Origin: Pseudomonas parafulva NBRC 16636 = DSM 17004
GTDB taxonomy: Bacteria > Pseudomonadota > Gammaproteobacteria > Pseudomonadales > Pseudomonadaceae
Direction of reading: 5' to 3'
DNA length: 64,000 bases
Assembly: GCF_000730645.1 (NCBI RefSeq)
Contig: NZ_BBIU01000024.1
Location: 1 to 64,000, forward strand
Shown: piece after piece, positions 19,868 through 27,237 of the stretch
Layout of the letters: each line of letters begins with the position of its first letter
Position numbering within the stretch: the first letter of the stretch is position 1
The notes under the pieces: generated by a model
Database searches by the model: none
The model's input: only the letters and a program-made list of their open reading frames with translations
What the model was told of the DNA's origin: nothing
Translations under genes and position numbers: made by a program

Positions 19868-21274
19868 ATGTCGAAGTCGGTTCAACTCATCAAAGATCAT
19901 GACGTCAAGTGGATTGATCTGCGTTTCACGGACACCAAAGGCACTCAGCACCACGTGACCATGCCGGCGCGTGATGCGCTGGACGACGATTTCTTCGAAG
20001 TCGGCAAGATGTTCGACGGCTCCTCCATCGCTGGCTGGAAAGGCATCGAAGCCTCCGACATGATCCTGATGCCGGTCGACGAAACCGCCGTGCTCGACCC
20101 GTTCACCGAAGAGCCCACCCTGATCATCACCTGCGACATCGTCGACCCGTCGAGCATGCAGGGCTACGACCGTGACCCACGCGCCATCGCCAAGCGCGCC
20201 GAGGAATACCTCAAGAGCACCGGCATTGGTGACACCGTCTTCGCAGGCCCGGAGCCTGAGTTCTTCATCTTCGATGAAGTGAAGTTCCAGTCGGACATTT
20301 CCGGCTCGATGTTCAAGATCTTCTCCGAGCAAGGCTCGTGGATGACCGGTGCCGATATCGAAGGCGGCAACAAAGGCCACCGCCCAGGCGTGAAAGGCGG
20401 CTATTTCCCGGTTCCGCCGTTCGACCACGACCACGAAATCCGTACTGCCATGTGCAACGCACTGGAAGAAATGGGCCAGACCGTCGAAGTTCACCACCAC
20501 GAAGTGGCCACCGCTGGCCAGAACGAAATCGGCGTCAAGTTCAACACTCTGGTGAAGAAGGCTGACGAAGTACAGGCCCTGAAATACGTCGTGCACAACG
20601 TTGCCGACGCCTACGGCCGCACCGCTACCTTCATGCCCAAGCCGCTGTACGGCGATAACGGCTCGGGCATGCACGTGCACATGTCGATCTGGAAGGAAGG
20701 CAAGAACACCTTCGCGGGCGAAGGCTATGCCGGCCTGTCCGAAACCGCCCTGTACTTCATCGGCGGCATCATCAAGCACGGTAAGGCCCTGAACGGCTTC
20801 ACCAACCCTTCCACCAACTCCTACAAGCGTCTGGTCCCAGGCTTCGAAGCCCCGGTAATGCTGGCCTACTCCGCACGCAACCGCTCGGCCTCGATCCGTA
20901 TCCCCTACGTCGGCAGCCCGAAAGCTCGCCGTATCGAAGCGCGCTTCCCGGACCCATCGGCCAACCCGTACCTGGCCTTTGCAGCCCTGCTGATGGCTGG
21001 TCTGGATGGCATCCAGAACAAGATCCACCCAGGCGATGCGGCGGACAAGAACCTGTATGACCTGCCGCCTGAAGAGGCCAAGGACATCCCGCAAGTGTGC
21101 GGCAGCCTGAAAGAAGCCCTGGAAGAGCTGGACAAAGGCCGTGCGTTCCTGACCAAGGGCGGCGTGTTCTCCGACGACTTCATCGATGCCTTCATCGAAC
21201 TGAAGAGCGAAGAAGAGATCAAGGTCCGCACCTTCGTCCACCCGCTGGAATACGAGCTGTACTACAGCTGCTGA
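19868..21274 (+). CDS. glnA: Glutamine synthetase, type I
   Basis: Joins ammonia to glutamate using ATP; the main ammonia-assimilating enzyme. The 468-residue subunit has FDGSSIAGW near the N-terminus, the PEPEFFIFD metal-ligand segment, NGSGMHVHMS, and the adenylylation-site Tyr at about residue 397 (NLYDLPPEE). It is therefore the type regulated by covalent adenylylation. A ribosome site GGAGG lies just before the ATG. Upstream sigma-54 and NtrC-like sites indicate induction on nitrogen limitation. Confidence 0.97.
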   Translation: MSKSVQLIKDHDVKWIDLRFTDTKGTQHHVTMPARDALDDDFFEVGKMFDGSSIAGWKGIEASDMILMPVDETAVLDPFTEEPTLIITCDIVDPSSMQGYDRDPRAIAKRAEEYLKSTGIGDTVFAGPEPEFFIFDEVKFQSDISGSMFKIFSEQGSWMTGADIEGGNKGHRPGVKGGYFPVPPFDHDHEIRTAMCNALEEMGQTVEVHHHEVATAGQNEIGVKFNTLVKKADEVQALKYVVHNVADAYGRTATFMPKPLYGDNGSGMHVHMSIWKEGKNTFAGEGYAGLSETALYFIGGIIKHGKALNGFTNPSTNSYKRLVPGFEAPVMLAYSARNRSASIRIPYVGSPKARRIEARFPDPSANPYLAFAALLMAGLDGIQNKIHPGDAADKNLYDLPPEEAKDIPQVCGSLKEALEELDKGRAFLTKGGVFSDDFIDAFIELKSEEEIKVRTFVHPLEYELYYSC

Positions 21275-21308
21275 TCTGATCGGCACACCTCGCCGATACG
21301 GAAAACGA

Positions 21309-21339
21309 GATGGCCTCCTTGATGGAGGCCATTTTTTTT
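21309..21339 (+). terminator. glnA intrinsic terminator
   Basis: ATGGCCTCC, a TTGA loop, GGAGGCCAT and then eight T residues form a classic rho-independent terminator 35 bases after the glnA stop. Confidence 0.95.
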
Positions 21340-21439
21340 GCATTTCACACTGTGTCCTACACGGCAAGCAGACACAGCTGACATTTTGCGGTGTCACGCA
21401 GCAGCAAGGTAGACGGCCATTTCCTCAACGGGCGTCACC

Positions 21440-22351
21440 ATGCAAAAAATCCTACCCGCGCTACTCACCGCAGCATTGCTCACCGGATGCGTCAGCCAAG
21501 GCCAGGAGGCCGTCAAATCACAGGTTCTCCACCGGGCAACAGGCAGCTGGGACGGCACCCCTTACCGTCAATACCCGGCGGGGCCACCTGTGTTGTCCCT
21601 GGTGAGGCTGACCATACCTGCCAACACGACACTAGACTGGCATTGCCACAAAGCGCTCAACCTCGGCTACCTGGCTGAAGGCAGCCTGGAAGTGGAAACC
21701 CGCGATGGAAAACGAATCCACCTGAACGCGGGCGACACGCTGGCTGAGCTGGTTGGGGAAGTTCATCGCGGGCACACGGCGGGGCAACCAGCGACGGTAA
21801 TGGTGTTTCACGCAGCTGATGAGACGTTGGCGTTCTCCACGCCGGAAGCGCAATGCCCAGCTCAACGACCGGCTGAAAACACCGCTCTGAATGCACTCCT
21901 CGATCTGGTGGAGAAACGCCTGACAACCGCTGAGGCAGTTGCTTTACATAAATGGGACAAGAAACAGCCCGTTCAAGCGACCGAGCGTGAGCAGCAAGTA
22001 CTGGCCAGTGTCCGCCAGGCCTCGCCGGGTTTGGGCTTGGCGCCACAACGCGCCGAGGCGTTCTTCACCGACCAGATGGAAGCCAACAAGCTGGTGCAAT
22101 ACACCTTGCTGTCCCAATGGCACCTGGCGGGCCAGGCGCTAGACACCCAGCGCCTGGACCTGACCGACGTCATCCGCCCACGGCTGGACGAACTGCAGGC
22201 TGACTTGCTGGCGAAGCTGGCCGCCTTCGACCAACGCCCTGTACCAGGCTGCGCGGCGCAGCTGGCCGTTGCCATCGCCAACAGGCCGCTGCTGCCAGCG
22301 GCGCAACATGCGTTGATCCGCGCTACCGGCCAGCTATGCGATCGGCCGTGA
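21440..22351 (+). CDS. Cupin / periplasmic chorismate mutase fusion lipoprotein
   Basis: A 303-residue predicted lipoprotein (lipobox LLTGC, Cys17). Residues about 45-130 form a cupin: the metal-type segment DWHCHKALNLGYLAEGSLEV is followed by HLNAGDTLAELVGEVHRG. Residues about 145-300 resemble secreted AroQ-gamma chorismate mutases, which convert chorismate to prephenate: KR(160), HKW with Lys171, TER with Arg183, and FFTDQMEANKLVQY. Two cysteines (271 and 300) match the disulfide known in this class. The frame is continuous, so the fusion looks real. It lies between the glnA terminator and ntrB. The role of the cupin is unknown. Confidence 0.8.
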   Translation: MQKILPALLTAALLTGCVSQGQEAVKSQVLHRATGSWDGTPYRQYPAGPPVLSLVRLTIPANTTLDWHCHKALNLGYLAEGSLEVETRDGKRIHLNAGDTLAELVGEVHRGHTAGQPATVMVFHAADETLAFSTPEAQCPAQRPAENTALNALLDLVEKRLTTAEAVALHKWDKKQPVQATEREQQVLASVRQASPGLGLAPQRAEAFFTDQMEANKLVQYTLLSQWHLAGQALDTQRLDLTDVIRPRLDELQADLLAKLAAFDQRPVPGCAAQLAVAIANRPLLPAAQHALIRATGQLCDRP

Positions 22352-22359
22352 ACTCACTA

Positions 22360-22376
22360 TGCTCCATTATGGTGCG
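22360..22376. promoter_or_regulatory. NtrC-like site upstream of ntrB
   Basis: TGCTCCATTATGGTGCG matches the 17-bp NtrC pattern TGCACCA-N3-TGGTGCA at 12 of the 14 defined positions. It lies just past the stop of the cupin/mutase gene. A weaker half-site with TTGGTGCG follows at 22443-22450. Both face the sigma-54-like sequence at 22504. Confidence 0.6.
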
Positions 22377-22503
22377 CGCTAAGTGCCGTTGTACTTCGCG
22401 GTCGCCCAAAAAAGGTCGTCTGAAACGATAAACCCGAACATCTTGGTGCGTAGTCGAAGCTAATAAGGCGTTTTTCGGCTTATTCCGCTTCTTTTCGGGG
22501 CCT

Positions 22504-22518
22504 TGGTTTGTTTCTTGC
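22504..22518 (+). promoter_or_regulatory. Possible sigma-54 promoter of ntrBC
   Basis: TGGTTTGTTTCTTGC keeps the invariant -24 GG and a full -12 TTGC at the correct ten-base spacing, but the rest of the -24 box is weak. It is 90 bases before the ntrB start and follows an NtrC-like site. The rest of the 256-base gap holds no gene I can see. Confidence 0.4.
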
Positions 22519-22607
22519 ATTTTCATGGCGACTGCAACAGTGGAAACCCCGTGCCTTGCCCGGTCCACGTTTTGCCAGACAGCCCCGAAAGAGGTCGACG
22601 ACGCCTT

Positions 22608-23693
22608 ATGACCATCAGTGATGCACAGCACCGTCTGCTTCTGGACAACCTCACCACCGCCACCTTGCTGCTTAATGCCGAGTTGCGGTTGGAATACATG
22701 AACCCGTCCGCCGAGATGCTGCTGGCCGTCAGCGGCCAGCGCAGCCATGGGCAGTTCATCAGCGAATTGTTTACCGAGTCTGCCGAGGCCCTGGGCTCGC
22801 TGCGCCAAGCGGTAGAGCAGGCTCACCCGTTCACCAAGCGCGAAGCCCAGCTCACCTCGTTGACCGGCCAGACCATTACTGTGGACTACGCCGTTACCCC
22901 CATCCTGCACCTGGGCCAGACGCTGCTGCTGCTGGAGGTGCACCCCCGTGACCGGCTGCTGCGCATCACCAAGGAAGAAGCCCAGCTAAGCAAGCAGGAA
23001 ACCACCAAACTGCTGGTGCGCGGGCTGGCCCACGAGATCAAGAACCCGCTGGGCGGCATCCGGGGGGCGGCGCAGTTGCTGGCGCGCGAACTGCCTGAAG
23101 AGAGCCTGCGCGACTACACCAACGTGATCATCGAAGAAGCAGACCGCCTGCGTAACCTCGTTGACCGCATGCTGGGCTCCAACAAGTTGCCGTCGCTGGC
23201 CATGACCAACATCCACGAAGTACTGGAAAGGGTCTGCAGCCTGGTGGATGCCGAGAGCCAGGGGTGCATCACGCTGGTGCGCGACTATGACCCTAGCCTG
23301 CCGGACGTCTTGATCGACCGCGAACAGATGATCCAGGCAGTGCTCAATATCGTGCGCAACGCCATGCAGGCGATCAGTTCGCAAAACGAGCTGCGCCTGG
23401 GCCGCATCACCCTGCGCAGCCGTGCCCTGCGCCAGTTCACCATCGGCCATGTGCGCCATAGGCTGGTGGCGAGGGTCGAGATCATCGACAACGGGCCCGG
23501 CATTGCAGCGGAACTGCAGGACACCCTCTTCTACCCCATGGTCAGTGGTCGCCCGGACGGTACCGGGCTGGGCCTGGCCATTACCCAGAACATCATCAGC
23601 CAGCACCAGGGGCTGATCGAGTGCGAAAGCCACGCGGGCCATACCGCATTTTCCATTTACCTGCCCCTGGAACAAGGAGCCAACGCCTCATGA
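22608..23693 (+). CDS. ntrB: Nitrogen-regulation sensor kinase NtrB
   Basis: Two-component histidine kinase/phosphatase that sets NtrC phosphorylation in response to PII. The 361-residue soluble protein has an N-terminal PAS domain (about residues 5-110), the H-box GLAHEIKNPLGG with His142, the N-box VRNAMQAI and the GTGLGLAI ATP-lid segment. There are no membrane segments, as expected for NtrB. Start at 22608; the frame stays open upstream. Its stop overlaps the ntrC start by four bases. Confidence 0.95.
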   Translation: MTISDAQHRLLLDNLTTATLLLNAELRLEYMNPSAEMLLAVSGQRSHGQFISELFTESAEALGSLRQAVEQAHPFTKREAQLTSLTGQTITVDYAVTPILHLGQTLLLLEVHPRDRLLRITKEEAQLSKQETTKLLVRGLAHEIKNPLGGIRGAAQLLARELPEESLRDYTNVIIEEADRLRNLVDRMLGSNKLPSLAMTNIHEVLERVCSLVDAESQGCITLVRDYDPSLPDVLIDREQMIQAVLNIVRNAMQAISSQNELRLGRITLRSRALRQFTIGHVRHRLVARVEIIDNGPGIAAELQDTLFYPMVSGRPDGTGLGLAITQNIISQHQGLIECESHAGHTAFSIYLPLEQGANAS

Positions 23694-25126
23694 GCCGAAG
23701 TGAAACCGTATGGATCGTCGACGATGATCGCTCCATCCGCTGGGTGCTGGAAAAAGCCCTGCAACAGGAAGGCATGACCACCCAGAGCTTCGACAGCGCC
23801 GATGGGGTGATGGGCCGGCTGGCACGCCAGCAGCCCGACGTGATCATTTCCGATATCCGCATGCCCGGTTCCAGCGGCCTGGAACTGCTCGCCCAGATTC
23901 GCGAACAGCACCCACGCCTGCCGGTCATCATCATGACCGCACACTCCGACCTGGACAGCGCCGTGGCGTCGTACCAGGGCGGTGCGTTCGAGTACCTGCC
24001 CAAGCCGTTCGATGTGGACGAAGCGGTTGCGCTGGTCAAGCGTGCCAACCAGCATGCCCAGGAACAACATGGGCTGGACGTGCCACAGAGCCTGGCCCGC
24101 ACCCCTGAAATCATCGGCGAAGCGCCGGCGATGCAAGAGGTGTTTCGCGCCATTGGCCGCCTGAGCCACTCCAACATCACGGTGCTGATCAACGGCGAAT
24201 CGGGTACCGGCAAGGAACTGGTCGCCCACGCGCTGCACCGCCACAGCCCGCGGGCTGCTTCACCGTTCATCGCCCTGAACATGGCAGCCATCCCCAAGGA
24301 CCTGATGGAGTCCGAGCTGTTCGGCCACGAAAAAGGCGCGTTCACCGGGGCGGCCAACCTGCGCCGGGGCCGCTTCGAGCAGGCCGACGGGGGCACCCTG
24401 TTCCTCGACGAAATCGGCGACATGCCAGCAGACACCCAAACCCGCCTGCTGCGGGTGCTGGCGGACGGCGAATTCTACCGAGTGGGGGGCCACATACCGG
24501 TCAAGGTCGATGTGCGCATCATCGCGGCTACCCACCAGAACCTGGAATCGCTGGTGCAAGCCGGGAAATTTCGTGAAGACCTGTTCCACCGCCTGAACGT
24601 GATCCGCATCCACATCCCGCGGCTGGCCGATCGCCGTGAAGACATCCCGGCCCTTGCCCGGCATTTTCTGGCCCGCGCCGCCCAGGAGCTGGCGGTGGAG
24701 CCAAAAGTGCTCAAGCCGGAGACCGAGGAGTTCATCCGCAACCTGCCCTGGCCCGGCAATGTGCGGCAGATGGAGAACACCTGCCGCTGGATCACGGTCA
24801 TGGCGTCCAGCCGTGAAGTGCTGATCGGCGACCTGCCACCGGAGCTGTTGAACCTGCCGCAGGATGCTGCGCCGGTGACCAACTGGGAGCAGGCGCTACG
24901 CCAGTGGGCCGACCAGGCCCTGGCCCGTGGGCAGTCGAACCTGCTGGACAGCGCCGTGCCCAGCTTCGAGCGGATCATGATCGAGACAGCGCTGAAGCAC
25001 ACCGCAGGTCGCCGCCGTGATGCCGCACTGCTGCTGGGCTGGGGGCGCAACACCCTGACCCGCAAGATCAAGGAACTGGGCATGAACGTGGCCGGTGCCG
25101 ACGACGAGGAAGGCGACGAGCACTGA
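23690..25126 (+). CDS. ntrC: Nitrogen-regulation response regulator NtrC
   Basis: Sigma-54 enhancer-binding activator of nitrogen genes. The 478-residue protein has a receiver domain with the acceptor Asp at residue 55 (VIISDIRMPG), a AAA+ domain with Walker A GESGTGKE (169-176), the sigma-54 contact loop GAFTGA (216-221) and Walker B GGTLFLDE (234-241). The C-terminal Fis-type helix-turn-helix (AGRRRDAALLLGWGRNTLTR) reads the GCACC/GGTGC sites seen before glnA, ntrB and the adjacent RNA locus. ATGA overlap with ntrB. Confidence 0.97.
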   Translation: MSRSETVWIVDDDRSIRWVLEKALQQEGMTTQSFDSADGVMGRLARQQPDVIISDIRMPGSSGLELLAQIREQHPRLPVIIMTAHSDLDSAVASYQGGAFEYLPKPFDVDEAVALVKRANQHAQEQHGLDVPQSLARTPEIIGEAPAMQEVFRAIGRLSHSNITVLINGESGTGKELVAHALHRHSPRAASPFIALNMAAIPKDLMESELFGHEKGAFTGAANLRRGRFEQADGGTLFLDEIGDMPADTQTRLLRVLADGEFYRVGGHIPVKVDVRIIAATHQNLESLVQAGKFREDLFHRLNVIRIHIPRLADRREDIPALARHFLARAAQELAVEPKVLKPETEEFIRNLPWPGNVRQMENTCRWITVMASSREVLIGDLPPELLNLPQDAAPVTNWEQALRQWADQALARGQSNLLDSAVPSFERIMIETALKHTAGRRRDAALLLGWGRNTLTRKIKELGMNVAGADDEEGDEH

Positions 25127-25135
25127 AACCCACCT

Positions 25136-25160
25136 GCCGGGGCCATTGCGCAGCCCCGGC
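25136..25160 (+). terminator. Hairpin after ntrC
   Basis: GCCGGGGC and GCCCCGGC form an eight-base GC stem around a nine-base loop ten bases after the ntrC stop. No U-run follows, so termination may be partial or factor-dependent. Confidence 0.5.
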
Positions 25161-25167
25161 ACCCGCC

Positions 25168-25184
25168 TGCACCGATCCTGTGCC
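25168..25184. promoter_or_regulatory. NtrC-like site upstream of the NrsZ-type RNA
   Basis: TGCACCGATCCTGTGCC keeps the TGCACC arm and a near-match right arm (TGTGC). A second GTGCACC arm follows at 25187-25193. They lie about 100-120 bases before the inferred start of the RNA, the usual distance for an NtrC enhancer. Confidence 0.55.
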
Positions 25185-25267
25185 CCGTGCACCGCACAAA
25201 GGCACGATCCCCCTTAAAACCTGGCAGATTCCCCCTGAAAGCCCAGTATTCACGGGCCTCTCAAAAC

Positions 25268-25283
25268 TGGCACGCCCCCTGCA
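25268..25283 (+). promoter_or_regulatory. Sigma-54 promoter of the NrsZ-type RNA
   Basis: TGGCACGCCCCCTGCA has a perfect -24 box (TGGCACG) and a CTGC -12 box at the exact spacing. Transcription would begin near 25294. No plus-strand protein gene follows for more than 500 bases, so the promoter probably serves a non-coding RNA. Confidence 0.75.
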
Positions 25284-25293
25284 ATAGCCTTGG

Positions 25294-25412
25294 TAACTCC
25301 AGTTTCGGGGGCCCTGGTACAGGCAGGCCGGGTGACCCCTCTTTTATTCGCGACATGCTGTTTTTCGGGGGACCTTGGTACAGGCAGGCCGAGACATCCC
25401 CTCTTTTATTCG
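25294..25412 (+). ncRNA. nrsZ: Nitrogen-regulated small RNA, NrsZ-like
   Basis: The transcript expected from the sigma-54 promoter consists of two direct repeats of 48 and 50 bases (25303-25350 and 25363-25412), 60 bases apart. Each begins TTTCGGGGG, contains TGGTACAGGCAGGCCG, and ends CCCCTCTTTTATTCG. In each, GGGG pairs with CCCC and a U-rich stretch follows, like an intrinsic terminator. In P. aeruginosa the sRNA NrsZ is encoded directly after ntrC, depends on NtrC and sigma-54, and is processed into stem-loop modules. Position, promoter and repeats fit; identity was not checked by alignment. Confidence 0.7.
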
Positions 25413-25843
25413 TGCAGGGTCACCTGCAGCCGCCACCGCCCCCTGGCCGGTGCGCCGGCCCACTCGCCGTGCAGGGCACGCGCAGCCACCACGGTGACCA
25501 ACAAGCCTTCCTGGCTCTGCTGCACCCGCCAGCTCGCCGGCTTGCCGTGTACCGTAAGCCGCCCCTGCCCGGCCTTGCCCGTGGCCTGAAACAGCAGCGC
25601 TACAGTGCCCTCGACGTTCTCGCCATGCAGCTTGGGTTCTTCGTTGAACCACAATGCCAGGCCATCCTGCACAACCTCGATCTGCTGCAGTTCGCGCGCT
25701 TGCGGCGCGGTGAGGCGGCCGATCATCAGCCCCACCATGACGCCGACAATCGCCAGCGACAGCATCACCCGCGGGAACGCTTTCGAACGTACATCCGGTT
25801 CAGGGGTAGAATGCCCGTCATCTTCATGCCTGGAGCCGTGCAT
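25406..25843 (-). CDS. Conserved hypothetical single-pass membrane protein
   Basis: A 145-residue protein of unknown function. A charged N-terminus (about 25 residues) is followed by one membrane segment (VMLSLAIVGVMVGLMIG) and then about 100 soluble residues, probably periplasmic, rich in beta-type segments. Its stop lies inside the second hairpin repeat of the NrsZ-like locus, so the two would be transcribed towards each other with overlapping ends. Its ATG shares the CATG tetramer with the trmL ATG on the other strand. AAGGA lies about ten bases upstream of its start, inside trmL. Confidence 0.7.
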   Translation of the reverse strand: MHGSRHEDDGHSTPEPDVRSKAFPRVMLSLAIVGVMVGLMIGRLTAPQARELQQIEVVQDGLALWFNEEPKLHGENVEGTVALLFQATGKAGQGRLTVHGKPASWRVQQSQEGLLVTVVAARALHGEWAGAPARGRWRLQVTLHE

Positions 25844-26303
25844 GTTTCACGTCATCCTTTTTCAACCCGAAATTCCGCCGAATACCGGCAACATCATCCG
25901 CCTGTGTGCCAACAGCGGCTGCCACCTTCACCTGATCGAACCCATCAGTTTCGAACTGGACGACAAACGCCTGCGCCGTGCCGGGCTCGATTACCACGAG
26001 TATGCCACGCTCAAGCGCCACCCGAGCCTCGAGGCCTGCCTGGACAGCCTGGGCGGCCCGAGGCTGTTCGCCTTCACCACCAAGGGTTCGCACCCATTCC
26101 ACGAGGTGGCCTACCAGCCTGGCGACGCGTTTCTGTTTGGGCCAGAAAGCCGAGGTTTGCCGGGCGAGGTGCTGGACAGCCTGCCCGCCGAACAACGCCT
26201 GCGCCTGCCGATGCGGCCGGGGTGCCGTAGCCTGAACCTGTCCAATACCGTGGCGGTGACGGTTTACGAGGCGTGGCGGCAGAATGGCTTTGCCGGAAGC
26301 TGA
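25842..26303 (+). CDS. trmL: tRNA (cytidine/uridine-34 2'-O)-methyltransferase
   Basis: Methylates the ribose of the wobble base in certain leucine tRNAs. The 153-residue protein is a compact SPOUT methyltransferase: it begins MFHVILFQPEIPPNTGNIIR and carries the knot motifs FLFGPESRGLP and RSLNLSNTVAV. These are diagnostic for TrmL (formerly YibK). The longer open frame upstream is shadow of the opposite gene. The start codon overlaps that of the divergent gene by two bases. Confidence 0.93.
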   Translation: MFHVILFQPEIPPNTGNIIRLCANSGCHLHLIEPISFELDDKRLRRAGLDYHEYATLKRHPSLEACLDSLGGPRLFAFTTKGSHPFHEVAYQPGDAFLFGPESRGLPGEVLDSLPAEQRLRLPMRPGCRSLNLSNTVAVTVYEAWRQNGFAGS

Positions 26304-26317
26304 TGGTTAGCCTGCAA

Positions 26318-26407
26318 GGGCCCTTTCGCGGGTGAACCCGCTCCCACAGAAATTCCTGGGCAGCACCATTCCAGTGGGAGCGGGTTTACCCGCGAAGAGG
26401 CCGGGGC
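26318..26407. repeat. REP pair in inverted orientation
   Basis: TTTCGCGGGTGAACCCGCTC with its CCCACAG tail is mirrored by GAGCGGGTTTACCCGCGAAG about 35 bases later. It is the same structure as the unit at 15831-15934. It lies between convergent trmL and secB. Confidence 0.85.
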
Positions 26408-26412
26408 AGGCA

Positions 26413-26443
26413 TTAAAAAAGCGCCCCGAGAGGCGCTTTTTCA
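26413..26443. terminator. Bidirectional intrinsic terminator (trmL / secB)
   Basis: AAAAAAGCGCCCCGAGAGGCGCTTTTTC: a GCGCC(CC)/GGCGC stem with an A-run on one side and a T-run on the other, between two convergent genes. Confidence 0.9.
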
Positions 26444-26456
26444 GAAGCAGCAGCTG

Positions 26457-26942
26457 TTACTGCGCAGCAGGCACTTCGCCCGCTTCCTGCATGCGCTGCA
26501 TTTCTTGCGCGTACAGGGCATCGAAGTTGACCGGCGACAGCATCAGGGCCGGGAAAGAGCCACGGGTTACCAGGCTGTCCAGGGTTTCGCGAGCATAGGG
26601 GAACAGGATGTTCGGGCAGAATGCGCCCAGGGTGTGGCTCATGGAAGCGGCATCCAGGTTCTTGATCAGGAAGATACCCGCCTGCTGCACTTCAGCGATG
26701 AACGCCACTTCGTCACCGTTCTTGACGGTAACCGACAGGGTCAGTACCACCTCGTGGAAGTCACCTTCCAGCGCTTTCTGCTTGGTGTTCAGGTCCAGGC
26801 CAACGCTCGGCTCCCAGGTCTGACGGAAGATCTGTGGGCTTTTCGGGGCTTCGAACGACAGGTCACGCACATAGATGCGCTGCAGGGAGAACTGAGGGCT
26901 GTTGTCTTCTGCAGCAGCGCCGTTGGTCTGTTGGTCAGTCAT
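26457..26942 (-). CDS. secB: Protein-export chaperone SecB
   Basis: Holds precursor proteins unfolded and delivers them to SecA. The 161-residue protein has the conserved IYVRDLSFEAP segment, NGDEVAFIAEVQQAGIF and the FPYARETLDSLVTRGSFP segment of the SecA-contact region. It is read after grxC and the rhodanese gene on the same strand; this order (yibN-grxC-secB) is also seen in E. coli. Confidence 0.96.
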   Translation of the reverse strand: MTDQQTNGAAAEDNSPQFSLQRIYVRDLSFEAPKSPQIFRQTWEPSVGLDLNTKQKALEGDFHEVVLTLSVTVKNGDEVAFIAEVQQAGIFLIKNLDAASMSHTLGAFCPNILFPYARETLDSLVTRGSFPALMLSPVNFDALYAQEMQRMQEAGEVPAAQ

Positions 26943-26981
26943 GGCAGATCCTTATCCTAGTGTTTTGGAGTGCAGTGCAAA

Positions 26982-27236
26982 TCAGGCCGCCAGCAGTGCG
27001 TCGAGCTTGCCGGCACGCTCCAGGGCGTAGAGGTCATCGCATCCACCGACGTGGGTGCTGCCGATCCAGATCTGCGGCACCGATGTGCGCCCAGCCTTCT
27101 GGGCCATCTCGGCGCGCACCTGTGGCTTGCCATCGACCTTGATTTCCTCGAATGCAACGCCCTTGCTCTCGAGCAGGTACTTGGCGCGCATGCAGTAGGG
27201 GCAGTAGTCGCTGGAATAGACGATGACGGGTTTCAT
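26982..27236 (-). CDS. grxC: Glutaredoxin 3
   Basis: An 84-residue dithiol glutaredoxin that reduces disulfides with glutathione. The active site CPYC is at residues 12-15, followed by the TSVPQIWIG cis-proline loop and the GGCDDLYAL glutathione-binding segment. Its ATG lies immediately after the rhodanese stop, so the genes are co-translated. Confidence 0.95.
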   Translation of the reverse strand: MKPVIVYSSDYCPYCMRAKYLLESKGVAFEEIKVDGKPQVRAEMAQKAGRTSVPQIWIGSTHVGGCDDLYALERAGKLDALLAA

Positions 27237-27237
27237 A

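Noticed and set aside
21440..22351. Frameshift joining two separate genes (cupin and mutase)
   Set aside because: The frame is open from lipobox to the last Cys with no stop, and the linker has no start with a ribosome site, so a single fused gene is simpler.
25303..25412. CRISPR array
   Set aside because: Only two imperfect repeats with a 12-base spacer; hairpin modules behind a sigma-54 promoter explain them better.
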